Of a stretch of DNA of 64,000 nucleotides, positions 1-11,670 are shown in pieces (position 1 is the first letter of the stretch; each line of letters starts with the position of its first letter). The stretch is from Smallanthus sonchifolius (lineage: Eukaryota > Streptophyta > Magnoliopsida > Asterales > Asteraceae). The stretch spans positions 11,665,272 to 11,729,271 of the forward strand of contig CM042038.1 of the NCBI GenBank assembly GCA_023525975.1, given 5' to 3'. Made by a program: the position numbers and the translations under genes. A model generated the notes under the pieces. That model saw only the letters and a program-made list of their open reading frames with translations. It had not been told where the DNA came from and made no database searches.

Positions 1-144
1 TTTTGAGTGGCTATTTATCTGTTTGAAAAGTTTGACCTATTTCATTTTAGCCAAGTTTTAGAATTTTACCAATTTGAAGAAATTGACCAATTTTAGGTAA
101 AAGGCTTGAAGTAGCCACCTTAAGTTGTGCCATATATGATATAC

Positions 145-3100
145 CTGGACAGTGTCAATGTAGAATCTTCTAGAAGTGTCAAACCCTGACGTACGCATGG
201 TAGCTTCAGCCCAGGTAGCTCCGAATGGAACCTTGATGAATTTGCGTACAATATGACCTGTTAAAGAAGTAAATAGAACAAGAAAGAATGCCATGCCAGA
301 TAGTTATATCCCACAACAAATGTGAATTATTTCACAAATTATCATTAATGTAGAAACCTACCTGGCTGGAAAGATAATCCGGAGAATGTAATGAGTGGAG
401 GATGAGTTTGCACAAGTTTTGGCTTTGTTATAGTGACTGGAATCCGGAAAAGAGGACCACGCCAGGGGGCATTACAGTCTATTCCATACACTTCAAAATA
501 ATGTAAACCATCACTAAGCTTCGTGGGATCTACAACCACACTGGTAGGAAGAAACACATTTAAAATACAAAAACAAAATATTAGCAGAAATTATCATCAA
601 GAATGAAATAGAGAAACAGCTGATTTACTTGAAGCTACGGCCATTGTAAGTGAGAAGGAGATAATCTGGAGCTTTCACCACTTCCTTTCCACTAGAACGT
701 AACTCGATACACTCTTCAAATGGGACTAACTGTTCTAAATTACTTGCACCTTCATGAAATTGTGGTTCAACTTGCACTGTCCACTATTTCAACAGAAATG
801 GGCGAACAATTATAACGCTAGCTGATTTTAAGATACTTTTTTAACCACACAATGTTGTAAAGTATTTTTAACAGTCACCTCAGTAGATTGATCGCAGTAG
901 CTAGCCTCTCTTAGGTATATGCCTCGCATTGTTGATGATGCTGCAAGTAGTGAATCATCAAGATCAATTAAAAGAGGTAATTAGGGCTTGATATATAATT
1001 AGAAGAGATGAACTGAACCCACATGTTTTTCCTGCCTGACTGATGCTTATCTTATACCAAATGCATGGCAAATCAGCTGCTTTCTGAGCATACTCAAAGG
1101 CCCTAAAAGGAAGTTACTTGTAAGGGATTTTACTCAAGACTATATAATAACAATAATTAAATAACTCATGAAGTTTTTCAATAAGGCCAAAATCTAACTT
1201 GTCAATTTGAATAAGGCCATGTCCATTAGATAGTTTATCTTCTGGCAAACAGCCAATCGGTGTACAAGTATTCTCAAGGGCCTTCCTCACGCTATATGGA
1301 CTCACGTGAATCCCCTCAGCCTGCATAATGTTATCATATATTAATATGACTTCACAAGAAAAAAAAAAGGTTATGTATCCTAAAAAGATCGTGATACCTT
1401 CATTGCACTAATGACCAGAGCTACTCCACCGCATGCAGATGGGGATGACATGGATGTACCATTCATGAGCTGGCGCCGCTGGAGAGTCCATGTAGGAACA
1501 GGGGCCACCGCCCCACCAGGAGCACTCACATATACACCAAGATCCCCGTCAGCAGTGGGTCCCCGGCTAGACCTGCCATTCACATTCCATTAAGCATAAT
1601 TGTAGGGGGCTCAGTTCAAAGTATATCATATAAGCCAGAGGTGGAAAAATGGTCAGACGTTGGGTTGTATAACTGGGCGAAAAGGGTTCCAGCAAGACAG
1701 GTCGGGTCGATCAGACTGACCTGTAAACACTCTTGAATTTTGCAAATAATTATGTATAAGGTATCTGTACAAGGACTTTATTATTTAAAAAAAATAACTT
1801 AAGTGGTTGAAAATGCTCTGGTAACACTTTGGGTGACTTTCATCCCGATTGACCTGCTTGACCCTCTTCTTTTTTGGAAGTTACTTATTTTGGACCACTT
1901 GACCCATTGGAGTTGAAACATACACCAAATCGACCTACTTTCAAGTAAATGGTTGAAATTGCCACCTTTAATATAGATTGAGAGAACATTCAATGACTTC
2001 TTCCAAAAATAGAACATTACCAAGTGTACTCAAGCCCTTCAGGAGGAGCCTCAACTAAAGCATGAGCTCCAGCAGCCATAGCAGGAGAGACATAAGCACC
2101 AACTCCTATTATGCTTGATGTGGTGCCACCTGGCGCACCCAGAGTGGTCAATGCAGGCCCATTGTTACCAGCACTACTAACAAATACTACACGGTACTTA
2201 TTTACCACCTGTATTCAATGATAATTTCCTGTAAATGACAAATAAAAAACTCCACATTCAAGAAATTTAAACATTTTTAAGGTTATGACCTCATTAACAA
2301 GCTCCACAAAGCGACCATAATCTGGAAACATTGTGTATTCTCCATAGCTCATGTTGATAACATCACATTTATGCTGCAAGGGTCCAAACAAACTGACCAC
2401 TAAGAATAAAATTACATATATAAAGTTGGATAGATTTGTGTAGATCTAATGATGATACCTCCACCACAGCAATTAGTGCACGAGTCAAGCCTGTCCCAGT
2501 TTCCATTGAACCTAAGCGTGAGTCACCTATCTTACATGAAACTACCTGTGCTCCAGGGGCAACTCCATTAAGCAGTGGTTCCTGTAAGTCCACAAAGAAT
2601 TTAGTGACCATGTGGTCATCCATGGTTTAGATAAAAATAGAACACATATTTAATTTCATACCGTTGGGTGGAAAGCAGTGGCAATACCGGCAACATGAGT
2701 GCCATGTGGCGAACTATCGGTTACTATACTCAAAATAGTACCTTCATTATAAACATTGGTCACAAATGTACATGCATCCAACTTGCTAAATACACCGTAC
2801 TTCCGTTCAATCCTGCAGAATTAGCTCTGTGATATCAGTAAGCAATAATAAAGGTGTTTGGATTTGCAATACGGAACTGATTATCTTATAATAGTAAACT
2901 GAAGGCGCAATAATTAGCTTGTGATGTTGGATAATACATTTTGTAATAGCAGAATTAACTTTGTGATATCAGTAAGCAATATGGAACTATCTCTTAATAA
3001 TCAGTTTAAGACAATAGGTTTCACAATAGCATTATAGTGGCAATGAAAGTGATTTTCTAGGAGTATTATAAGATTACTTATTCACCCATCGCCCCTAAAC

Positions 3101-5229
3101 CCTAATTTGAGAGACTTCTGTTTCCATTTCACAGACCATCTCTATTTTCACCAAGAAAAAGTAATTTTGGTAATTTTCTCTATAAAGTTCTTACAAAAAT
3201 AAAATTTATCAAACTCTTCTTAGAACTTCAACCAGTAAAAGCACATACACACACTATTCTGCAACTCGTTCTATCACCACTTATTATCTGATTATAACTG
3301 TTCAATATTAAATATCACATACAAAACGCACATCCAACATCCTCTACATGAAATTATGAAAATATAACGAACTGGAAATATAATTACACATGTGAAGACG
3401 GGGAAAAAAGTGAGTCAAGATAAAGTAAGCATACTTGAAATTAGTTAGGGGAACAAAATCAGCAAGTTTCCCACATGCAGAGTCATCCTCAAGAGACTGT
3501 GTGTCAAGAGCCACCATCCACACTTCTCCATCATGCCATACAACAGCATCAATAACAGGCCCCTTGTCATCATAGCTCTAACATATACAAATGCGGATGC
3601 GCATAAGAATACATACATTATGAAAACAAAAAAGCAAGAAACTTTTCATTGAAGACATTGACACTGACATCTGTTTGTTTCTTCAAATAATCAACTCGAT
3701 CTTGCAGGTCTGCACGAGTCTTTTTCAAATTCAGATCATCAACCTTTGTTTGCTTCTGAAGATAGGAAACTTGTTAGATAGACCATAATGAGGTAACATT
3801 TCATTAACAGAAATTATAACATTCAGATTTCAGAAGCAGAACAGACTGAAATATGCAATTAAACTTGAACGATCTTTATCAGATAATAAAAATAATGAAC
3901 TAGTAGGAACAACCTTGTCGAACTCTTCAAGCTGCTTCACAGCCTCGGCTATTGTTTCTTGATTCTTCTCATCCCACTTTTTCTTTCTTTCTTTCTGCTC
4001 CAGATTAAATTTCACATAGATAAAAGTAAGAAAATATTATAAGTATATGAAATGTTGCACTCAGATCACTACCAAAGTAAGGCCCACCTTCAAACGAGAT
4101 ACTAATGTGTCTGTAAGAAGCTCATATACTAATTTGTATCCCACATGCCACTCCCCAGAAGGATTCTTCCAAGAAGGATTTATGGTAAGAGACACCCCTG
4201 AAACATGATTATTCAAAACAATCAATCAATATCTAAAAAATGGCAAATATCCAACATCCAGCTACTCATTTAAATCAATATAACTATGAACCTGATGCAC
4301 CACGAATACAACCATTTGCATCCGCCTTCACAATAGTTGATGTATCAACATCACCACTCCCAGTGCTGAGGAAGAAGAAAAAAGTGCAAAAATAGATATT
4401 CATTAAACCAAAACTATATCACCAAGGGGAGAGATATAACAAAAATTGATTGGATTTTGAAGGATACCAATCAAGGACATCTAGTACTTTCGGTTTCCCA
4501 TCTGAGGTCACTTGTAATCCTGCTGCAGCTGGATCAACACCAGAATCTGAAAGCAGAAAAATAGCATAAAGATTAACACCTTTCACTTCACAAAAAAGAA
4601 AATCAATCAAAAAAAGGATTGGAACTCCATCCAATTACGTCCTAGAGCTAAACTAATACATGATCATGTTATCTTTCTAGACATCACATCATACTGTTAC
4701 AAATAAACAACCGAAAATTGAAGAAGAACAATAGTGATTATTTTGCTTAGTCATCACTCGTCATGTCTTCACATACTTAAGACAGCTACTTCTCAAGTTT
4801 TAGATATGTTAATAGTTATAACTTTTTCATCAATCGAAAACAAATTCTCACACACACACATATCTGATATCTAAACATCTTCACACAATCTAAAAACAGA
4901 TAAGCTGGTTTCAATTACAGCTTTAATCTCCGCCCGCTATCACTGATTAGTGATCACTAGGTCGGTTGAAAGCTTCAGCCTACAAATCATCATTCATTTC
5001 GTAGGTCAAAGATAACGAAACCTAGTAAGAAATCATCAGTAGTCATAGAAGTACCGAAGATCGCAACAACAACACCGCGGCCATCGAACTCCGGATGAGC
5101 TTCAATAAATCGATCGGCGCCGGTTTCCTTCTTCGGCATGAGAGAAGCCAGAAAGGAGGACTCGTTCAGCTTGAAGTTACGCAAAGCGCCATTGTTATCA
5201 ATTTCAAGCGAAGAAGCAGCAGCAGGCAT
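145..5229 (-). CDS. TPP2: Tripeptidyl-peptidase II, N-terminal 727 residues (gene runs off left edge)
   Basis: Giant cytosolic subtilisin-family exopeptidase that removes tripeptides from peptides released by the proteasome. Eighteen exons join in frame with GT-AG introns: 5229-5055, 4546-4468, 4365-4292, 4197-4088, 3994-3914, 3755-3669, 3577-3435, 2812-2662, 2581-2459, 2373-2290, 2208-2021, 1572-1398, 1320-1199, 1102-1023, 940-879, 783-629, 540-362, 257-145. The catalytic triad is complete: Asp59 in DSGVDP, His286 in SPHGTHVAG and Ser472 in NGTSMSSPS, with an SSAGNNGP oxyanion motif near residue 384. The roughly 200-residue insert between Asp and His is typical of TPP2 and separates it from ordinary plant subtilases. 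The start is the ATG opening [12 protein letters not shown], which precedes the conserved [17 protein letters not shown] block. The C-terminal half lies outside the window; bases 1-144 are intron. No frame damage is seen. Confidence 0.95.
2814..2978 (-). repeat. Short duplication of the TPP2 exon 8 acceptor region
   Basis: About 33 bases of the intron end just before exon 8 (2814-2848) are repeated at about 2946-2978 deeper in the same intron. In the functional copy the sequence ends CTGCAG; in the second copy the same place reads CTGCTA, so the AG is gone. It looks like an old local duplication with a disabled acceptor. Confidence 0.6.
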
Positions 5230-5376
5230 TGCCCTAATCACACTCTTCTTGCTCCCTGTGTTTGTAGGTCTACTTTTGGGCGAAATGAGTACACCGAGAT
5301 GAGGAGAGAGAAGCGGCGGAAAAAATGATGGGTAAATTGACACGTACGGTCCTTTAAATAAGCATCCTGTTTGCAT
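5230..5376 (-). promoter_or_regulatory. TPP2 5' UTR and probable core promoter
   Basis: A TATTTAAA box on the minus strand lies at 5360-5353, about 125 bases before the chosen TPP2 ATG, which would place transcription start near 5330. An in-frame ATG at 5376 lies upstream of this box and would add 49 residues. The box is the reason the downstream ATG was preferred. Promoter assignment rests on motif and position only. Confidence 0.4.
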
Positions 5377-6095
5377 TATTTTACAAGTATTATAAGGGTG
5401 TTTTTGTAATTTAGTGTGTCGCCGATGGAGGACGTCAGGGAGGGGGACGGCGACGTGCCACCGCTCTCGCCGGGATTGGTGGGTTTGTTACGGTGGTTTT
5501 GGGATATTGTTTGTAAAAGTAAATTACGCGCTCAGCACGTTAGTGGACTCGACTTTCCATACATCATCGCATCTGAATTAGATTGGGTCCCACCTTACCT
5601 TGAGTGTTTAAATATTTTTGTTACGTAGAGTGGGCCCATTTTTATTTTTGTAGGTCTGTTTTTTTTAACGGTAATTTGATAACTCACGGGCCACTGGTTT
5701 ACTCGATCATCTTTATCCTTTTAGGAGGAAACCCATCATAGATGAGAAAACACTCTTGCCTAACCTGGACTCTCCTTTTTATTTTTTGTCACAAGTGGGA
5801 GACCTCACCATTTTAGTAAAGTCTTAATATACACCTTTAGTACTAGGTTAAGCTAGTCGTTCTATTTTTGTTGGTCTGTATTTTAACATTTTATTAAATT
5901 TAAAGATAAAAATTAAGTTTATAATAATATTTATTAGCCTTAATTACAATGATGCCACTTTGGTATGTTTAAATTGTTTTGAGGAATTATAAAGATGCCC
6001 CAACATTTTGCATGTTTTTTCAAACCCTTTGAAGCCATGACTATGTAAAGACTGAAGCAGCCAAGCAGGTGATGAATTATAAAGATAGCCCAGGA
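5377..6095. other. Intergenic, no gene seen
   Basis: Spacer between TPP2 and the first repeat copy. A GC-rich patch near 5420-5500 probably belongs to the TPP2 promoter side. Open frames here are short and match no family I recognise. Confidence 0.5.
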
Positions 6096-6624
6096 TTTTA
6101 CAATAATGAGTTTTACATATACGTATCAGTTACATATACGTGACACACAGTGTTTACGTATATTTAATATTAACATAATAATAATTGTTACATATACATA
6201 ACACTATGTTTGAAAGTAGTTTCATGATTATCACGTAAATATTGGTTATAATTTAAACCACACTCATAACTCATAATAGTTCAAATGTATTTAAAACGAG
6301 AAATTAAAAAAGTAATAACAAGTGATATTAAATTAAAAAATCATCTCTCTAGATTAAACAAACAAGATACATATATCTATTAAATACACATTTGATTCAA
6401 AGATATTCAGATGTGTTGTATCATGTCTCATTACTAAGTTGTAGTGACCAAAAGCATAATAATCCAGCGACATTTCGTTAATGGGATATGATCGAGTGAT
6501 ACTACTGATGATACGATAATACTCCAGTGGTACGTCAGTGATCCAAATTAGTCGTTCAAAAAACACTAAATTGTAGTGGATTCTAGTTCGACATAAACTA
6601 GTGGCATAGATTAGAGTCCTCGTG
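6096..6624. repeat. Dispersed repeat, copy 1 (no SINE)
   Basis: Direct repeat partner of 7648-8504. Shared tracts include the ACGTGACACACAGTGTTTAC region, the AAATCATCTCTCTAGATTAA region and a common right end at AGAGTCCTCGTG. This copy holds the uninterrupted site ATTTAAACCACACTCATAAC near 6250, where copy 2 carries a SINE. Its element class is unknown. Confidence 0.85.
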
Positions 6625-6793
6625 GATAGACGATCGCTAGTCGTCGGTGAAGCAAATTATAAGTTTATGGTCATGGTTGTTGTTCGAGTGTGGTCTGCCC
6701 TCTGTCATCTGTGGTCGATGATCGCAAGTTCGCTACTCACATGTCGATTGGAATTCTGACTTAGGCCGCTAGTTTTTTTCTAATAGTTTATTA

Positions 6794-7181
6794 GAGCATT
6801 CACATAAGCTCCCCCGTCTCTACCTTTATCTCTAAAATATAAAGAAAACATGAAAAATCATGTAATTTTACGCTTACATCGGCTCCCCAATCCTCATCTC
6901 CATCATTTATATTTTTAAAGGAAACTATAACCACCATTTATATTTAGAGGGTTATCATTCACCCCATCTCCATCCTCTATAAATTATTTAATACTTTTTG
7001 TAAGTGTGTGTGAGTGAAAGAAAGAGAAAAATAACAACAAATAAATAAAGTATTATTTATTTGAAATAAAAGATAAATATGATGAGTCCGATGTGAAAAC
7101 TTTTTGAAAAGTGAGATGTAAATTTAAGAAATAATATTTTTTAGTTAAATTGTAGGAATGAGAGAGTTGATGTGCATGCTC
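6794..7181. mobile_element. Probable MITE with GAGCATTCACAT termini
   Basis: Starts GAGCATTCACATAAGC after TTA and ends in GATGTGCATGCTC, giving an imperfect inverted terminal repeat of about 13 bases. The body is AT-rich with no coding capacity. The flanks are TTA and ATA, so the expected 3-bp TWA duplication of PIF/Harbinger MITEs is imperfect and the call is tentative. Confidence 0.45.
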
Positions 7182-7647
7182 ATAGTCTTAGGTTTAAAAG
7201 TTTAAAATGAGTATTAGGTTGGGTTTATTATTTATTTATTTTTTTGAAAGGCGGTTGGTTTTGTGTTTGATGGGTTTAAATTGTTTATTGGACTTGTTAT
7301 TTTTTTAAATTGTTTGTTGATTATTAGGTTAAAACACTTAAACATTTGGTATAGTTATTTAAAAGATTTAACGAGTTATTGACTTATGGGCTAATTGTAT
7401 TAGTTATAAAAAAGATCACAAATATAACAAAAAAGAAAAGGAACCCATGGGTATCGATCGATCCACCTTTTACAAGGTAGGTTCACCAATAAACACACAT
7501 AAATGAGGAAATAACTCATAGAGAATGGTTCAAATGATAACCAATTTTTTATGTGATAAAAACTATCAAACACTTACATAATTTATAAACTATTATTATT
7601 TTTAACTGTTTAAAGAGTATTTAAGATATATCTTGAACATAAATATG
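7182..7647. other. Intergenic, no gene seen
   Basis: AT-rich spacer between the MITE-like element and repeat copy 2. I see no coding frame, RNA gene or clear repeat boundary. Confidence 0.5.
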
Positions 7648-8504
7648 ACAATAATGAGTTGTACATATACGTGACACACAGTGTTTACGTATATTTAATA
7701 TTAACATAATAATAATTGTTATATATACGTAACAATATATTTGAAAGTAGTTTCATGATTATCAAGTAAATATTGATTATCATTTAAACCTCACTCAGTC
7801 AATGAGCTAGTGGTGGAGTGGTAAGGGAGAAACCTGATGTTCCTAGTTACCCAGGTTCAATCCCTGCTCTCCACATTAGTTTCTGAGACATGCAAATGAG
7901 GTCTAGCCTAGGCTGATGCAACTGGGTTTTACCCACGCCGATCCAGGGTTCGAGCCTCGGCTCTCCCTCAAGTCCGAAAGGGGCCGTATTGGGTGGGATT
8001 TTTCCTTGGATGCTCTCCAACGCTGACGTCAAGTAAGCCCGGTTAAGACAACATATTGGCCGAAGTTGAACGAGGCTTTCTCATATGACGGGGGGTGCGA
8101 CGTCACAATATTCAATGTTCGCCGTTCAAAAAAAAAATTTAACCTCACTCATAACTAATAATAGTTAAATATAAAAATAATGACAAGTGATATTAAATTA
8201 AAAAATCATCTCTCTAGATTAAACAAACAAGATACATCATATCTATTGAATACACATTTGATTCAAAGATATTTGTATCATGTCTTATTACTAAGTTGTA
8301 GTGACCAAAAGCATAATAATTTAGCAACATTTTGTTAAAGGGATAGCGACATTTTGTTAAAGGGATATGATCGAGTAATACTATTGATGATAAGATAATA
8401 ATCTAGTGCTGCGTCACTGATCCAAATTAGTCGCTCAAAAAACATTAAATTTAGAGTGGATTCTAGTTCGCCATAAAGTAGTGGCATAGATTAGAGTCCT
8501 CGTG
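7648..8504. repeat. Dispersed repeat, copy 2, containing a SINE
   Basis: Second copy of the 6096-6624 repeat, ending at the same AGAGTCCTCGTG junction. Differences are the SINE at 7798-8136, scattered substitutions, and a local tandem duplication of about 25 bases (AGCAACATTTTGTTAAAGGG) at 8323-8372. Its right edge lies about 145 bases before the start codon of the gene at 8649, so this repeat may supply promoter or 5' UTR sequence for that gene. Confidence 0.85.
7798..8136 (+). mobile_element. tRNA-derived SINE with target-site duplication
   Basis: About 340 bases. The 5' end has a pol III A-box-like TGGTGGAGTGGTAAGG and a B-box-like GGTTCAATCCC about 40 bases later; a second GGGTTCGAGCC lies near 7947. 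The 3' end is an A-run after CGCCGTTC. It is flanked by ATTTAAACCTCACTCA (7782-7797) and ATTTAACCTCACTCA (8137-8151), a target-site duplication of about 15 bases. The paralogous repeat at 6096-6624 has a single copy of that target and no insertion, which confirms both ends. Confidence 0.9.
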
Positions 8505-8648
8505 AATTTGCGTTTTAAAAAAAAATCTATAGAATATATGATCACACATCTCATACGTGTCAATCGCTGCCGCCACACCAAGATACCCACCTCTTTTTCA
8601 CCCTTTCTCTCCCCCAACCAAACCCATTTTCAATTCCCAACAACAAAA

Positions 8649-9299
8649 ATGTCAGGCGGCGTAGCACCACTACCTCTACCAAACGAAAAACCATCCTTCA
8701 ATCTCCGGCGCGGCTTCCTCTCTTTCCAAAACCTAAACGCCGCCGCCCTCATCATCATCCTCGCCGCCTCCGGCATGGTCGGCATCCAAGACATCGCCTT
8801 CGTACTCCTCTCCTTCGTCTATATGTTCTTCATCGCCAAAATCGCTTTCCCCACCCTCTCCACCACCCCGGACCCCCCTATCTTCTCCGACCACCAACTC
8901 CTCCTCACCGTCTACGTCTCCATCGGAGCCCTAATCGGACTCATCCTCCCGGTGGCGTACATAGTTCACGGCGTGTTGGAAGGTGATAAGGAAGGGATAA
9001 AAGCAGCTGTACCACATGTGTTCTTGCTGGCCTGCCAAGTGTTGATGGAGGCAGTGAGTTTTTCCGGCGGGTTTTCGTTGCCGGTGAGGGTGTTTGTGCC
9101 GGTGGTGTATAATGCGATGAGGATGTATGCGATATTGGATTGGGTGAAGAGTGAAATGATGAAAGGGAGTGTGGGTAGAGGTATTGCGATGGGGAATATG
9201 GTGTTTTGGGGGTTTAATCTGTTTGGGTTTTTGTTGCCGGTTTATCTGCCCAAAGCTTTTAAGAAATACTATGCTGATAATAAGGATAAAGATTCGTAA
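8649..9299 (+). CDS. Plant-specific multi-pass membrane protein of unknown function (DUF7733-like)
   Basis: Intronless gene for 216 residues. I recognise the family as a conserved plant membrane-protein group with no established role; I believe it corresponds to Pfam DUF7733 but could not search. Visible are a short polar N-terminus, a FNLRRGFLSFQNLNAAAL lead-in, and about five or six hydrophobic segments (near residues 28-47, 51-67, 83-107, 120-137, 148-160 and 179-200), then a Lys/Asp-rich tail. The ATG at 8649 sits in a favourable AACAAAAATGTC context and begins the conserved part. The reading frame extends upstream to 8502, but those residues run into the dispersed repeat and are not protein-like. 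The first half has GC-rich third positions and the second half does not. No targeting signal is evident. Confidence 0.8.
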   Translation: MSGGVAPLPLPNEKPSFNLRRGFLSFQNLNAAALIIILAASGMVGIQDIAFVLLSFVYMFFIAKIAFPTLSTTPDPPIFSDHQLLLTVYVSIGALIGLILPVAYIVHGVLEGDKEGIKAAVPHVFLLACQVLMEAVSFSGGFSLPVRVFVPVVYNAMRMYAILDWVKSEMMKGSVGRGIAMGNMVFWGFNLFGFLLPVYLPKAFKKYYADNKDKDS

Positions 9300-9782
9300 G
9301 TATGTGTTCTTTGAATAAGTGATTGTAATTTCTTGTGTTGTTAGGTTAGGATTTCATTTCATATATGGTAAATAACGATGATGGTTGTATCTTTGTTAAT
9401 GGGCCGGGCCGGGTGGGGTGTATATGTTAAATAGTTTGGGCCGAGTTTAGGGTCGGGTTTAGACCGGTCATGGGAGGTACGTATCGGTCCTGATATTTCG
9501 ACTTCGTATACTTGTTGGGCGTTCCCTTCCGATGAACGCGGCCTTGGCTTAGTAGGAGGGGCGTCATCCCAAACATGAAAGTGTTTGTATGAGATTAATG
9601 ATATAAATATGATATTAGCTGATAACCGATAGCCTTACCAAAAAAAAAATATACTTTAAGTTATTTTTATTGCATATACCGAAACTGATATATTAATATG
9701 CTACCTTAGAACCCCGTGTCTACACACCGAGTAAAAAATATCAATACATAGAATTCTTAACTTTTTATGTATATATTTTACA
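9300..9782. other. 3' flank of the 8649-9299 gene, possible SINE remnant
   Basis: Contains the likely 3' UTR, then a GGGCCGGGCCGGG-rich patch near 9400. A stretch with CCTTGGCTTAGTAGGAGGGG ends in GCCTTACC and an A-run near 9640. That tail looks like a retroposed 3' end, but no flanking duplication is clear. No further gene is seen. Confidence 0.35.
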
Positions 9783-10069
9783 TTAGGTTATATACCCATG
9801 TATTACATGGAGTTTTTAATAGAAAAATAAATGTAAAATAATATGTAAACAAATTTAAAATAATGTGTAAAACAAAAAATAAAATTCTTAATTTCCTTAA
9901 TTAAGTAATAAATATAATTCAAGTTTTATATTATTTTTTCTGAAAAAATAAAACATTAAGATTATTAAATTTTAAAATTTAAACTTACTTAAAATAGAAA
10001 AAAAAATTAATGAGAAAAAATATGATAATGACATATAGCATTTTTTGAAATCACTTATTAGAATAAAGA
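9783..10069 (-). mobile_element. Non-autonomous Helitron-like element, copy H1
   Basis: Read on the minus strand it begins A|TCTTTATTCTAATAA and ends GGGTATATAACCTAA|T, the TC...CTRR ends and A-T host junction of Helitrons. The interior matches 61951-62246 closely (for example TATTTTTTCTC and TTTTAAGTAAGTTT). About 290 bases, no coding capacity. Confidence 0.7.
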
Positions 10070-10074
10070 TGTGT

Positions 10075-10400
10075 CTCATGACTCCCAGACGTTAGGGCGG
10101 GACCGCTACGGGTGTGGATTTCAGCCTATAAATAAGGTTGTGATGTTTTGATTTAGAATATTGATTCTCAAACTCTCTCGATAAATTGATACATAGACAC
10201 TCTTTCACAACTCTTTTACACCACTTAAGCATGACGTGAGATTCCAAGTCATCGCCTCGCTGAAATTATCTCTCAATAGGATCGTGTGGATACTCGAGCT
10301 AGTGTCGGTTGTACTTATTTGTAGATTGTGAACGTTTGAAGTATAATTTTTAGATTGCGAACGCTTACGCTGTGTCCCGAGTCTCATTTAAGGAGGAAAA
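10075..10400 (+). other. Possible degraded LTR fragment
   Basis: A CCTATAAATAAGG TATA-like box near 10128 is followed by TATTGATTCTCAAACTCTC and CTTTCACAACTCTTTTACACC, an arrangement seen in plant LTR leaders. No matching partner, TG...CA ends or target duplication could be found, so this is weak. Confidence 0.3.
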
Positions 10401-11235
10401 CGAAAGGGGGAAAAAGGAAGGGGAAGAAAACTTTTGTTCCAGAGTTTTTTTTAAGATGAGAAAAGTAAGGAAACGGTAGGAAGAGTGTTTCAAAGTTTTT
10501 TTTAACAAGGGAAATGGAGAGAAATGAATGGAAAACGTCATATCTCCGTCCTCTCAAAGTGGAGAGATGAAAAGAAGGAAAATAAAGAAAGGGGAAAGAA
10601 TCATTTGTTTTCATTTCTTTCCGGTAGTAAACTCGGGAACACAGCTTTAAGGTATAAGGTGACTTATGAGGCCCTCTTTTAAATGTTTTGTTTTAGGGCT
10701 AATATGTGTATTACAAAGTTTTACGTAAGTTCTTAACGCCCTTCGTGAAATGTTTTGATATTTTAGGGCTAATCTACAGGTTATGAAACTAATTTTAATG
10801 ATATGAGTTCCATACGCTCTATTTCAAATGTTTTGATCTCGCATATTAATAAACTATTTTGCTATGACTTCTCTATGCCATTTTTCTATAAATTTTGTAC
10901 TAGAATACACGTGTGAAATGATTGAGATGCAAAAGTTTTGAATAGCAAATCATTGAAAGTTGTAAAATAAAATGTTTGAAATGAAATGGCACATCCTTGT
11001 GAGATGAAGGGTTATAGGGCGCCACCTCACATGGGGGTTGAATTTAAGGATAATTAAAACGGTTGGAGGGGGTGTAAAATAAATTATACTATTCGTAACT
11101 TTTTTATACGTCATTATTTTTAAAAAATCATTGTAAAATTGAAATTTTTTTTTCAAATAAGTATGGTATTGCTATATTTAAAAAACGATGAACTATGTTG
11201 TGTGGAATTGGGGGCTTTTATGAAGTTTTTCTTTT
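10401..11235. other. Intergenic, purine-rich stretch, no gene
   Basis: A strongly purine-rich tract (mostly A and G) covers about 10383-10610. The remainder is AT-rich. I see no gene. Confidence 0.5.
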
Positions 11236-11590
11236 GTTATGGTGCTTTACCCCTTTTACGTCAAATTTCAACCTGACGATTAGTTTTTTCATTATAATTT
11301 ATAACTGCGACGTTAAATTTAACATCCATGTACAAAATTTTTAACACATGCACATGTCGTTTAAATTTTTTTGTTTATGGTGCTATTCTTTTTTACAGTG
11401 TTTTATACATTTGACGCCAAATTTCAACATGAAGATTAGTTTTTCATTATGTATTATAATTGCGACGTTAAAGTTAACATCCATGTATAAAAAAAATTAT
11501 CCGCATGTACATAGCTTTTTAAGTTTTTTGTTCATGATGTTTTTATTTTGTTATGGTGTTTTACATTTTTTGCGTTAAATTTTAATATGA
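11236..11590 (+). repeat. Degenerate tandem repeat, about 140-170-bp unit, three copies
   Basis: The phrase GTTATGGTG followed by a pyrimidine-rich run, GACGTTAAA-type words and AACATCCATGTA recurs starting near 11236, 11373 and 11549. Copies differ by substitutions and small indels. Function unknown. Confidence 0.6.
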
Positions 11591-11670
11591 CGATTAGTTT
11601 TTTTATTGTGTATTACAACTGTGATGTTATAGAGGGGAGGGTTAGGGTAGAAATGTAGAAAACCTTATAA

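Noticed and set aside
5229..5376. TPP2 start at the upstream ATG (5376)
   Set aside because: A TATA-like box lies downstream of it and the conserved protein begins at 5229. Reported as a possibility only.
8502..8648. Longer N-terminus for the DUF7733-like protein
   Set aside because: The extra 49 codons begin at the edge of a dispersed repeat and are not like the family; the ATG at 8649 has better context.
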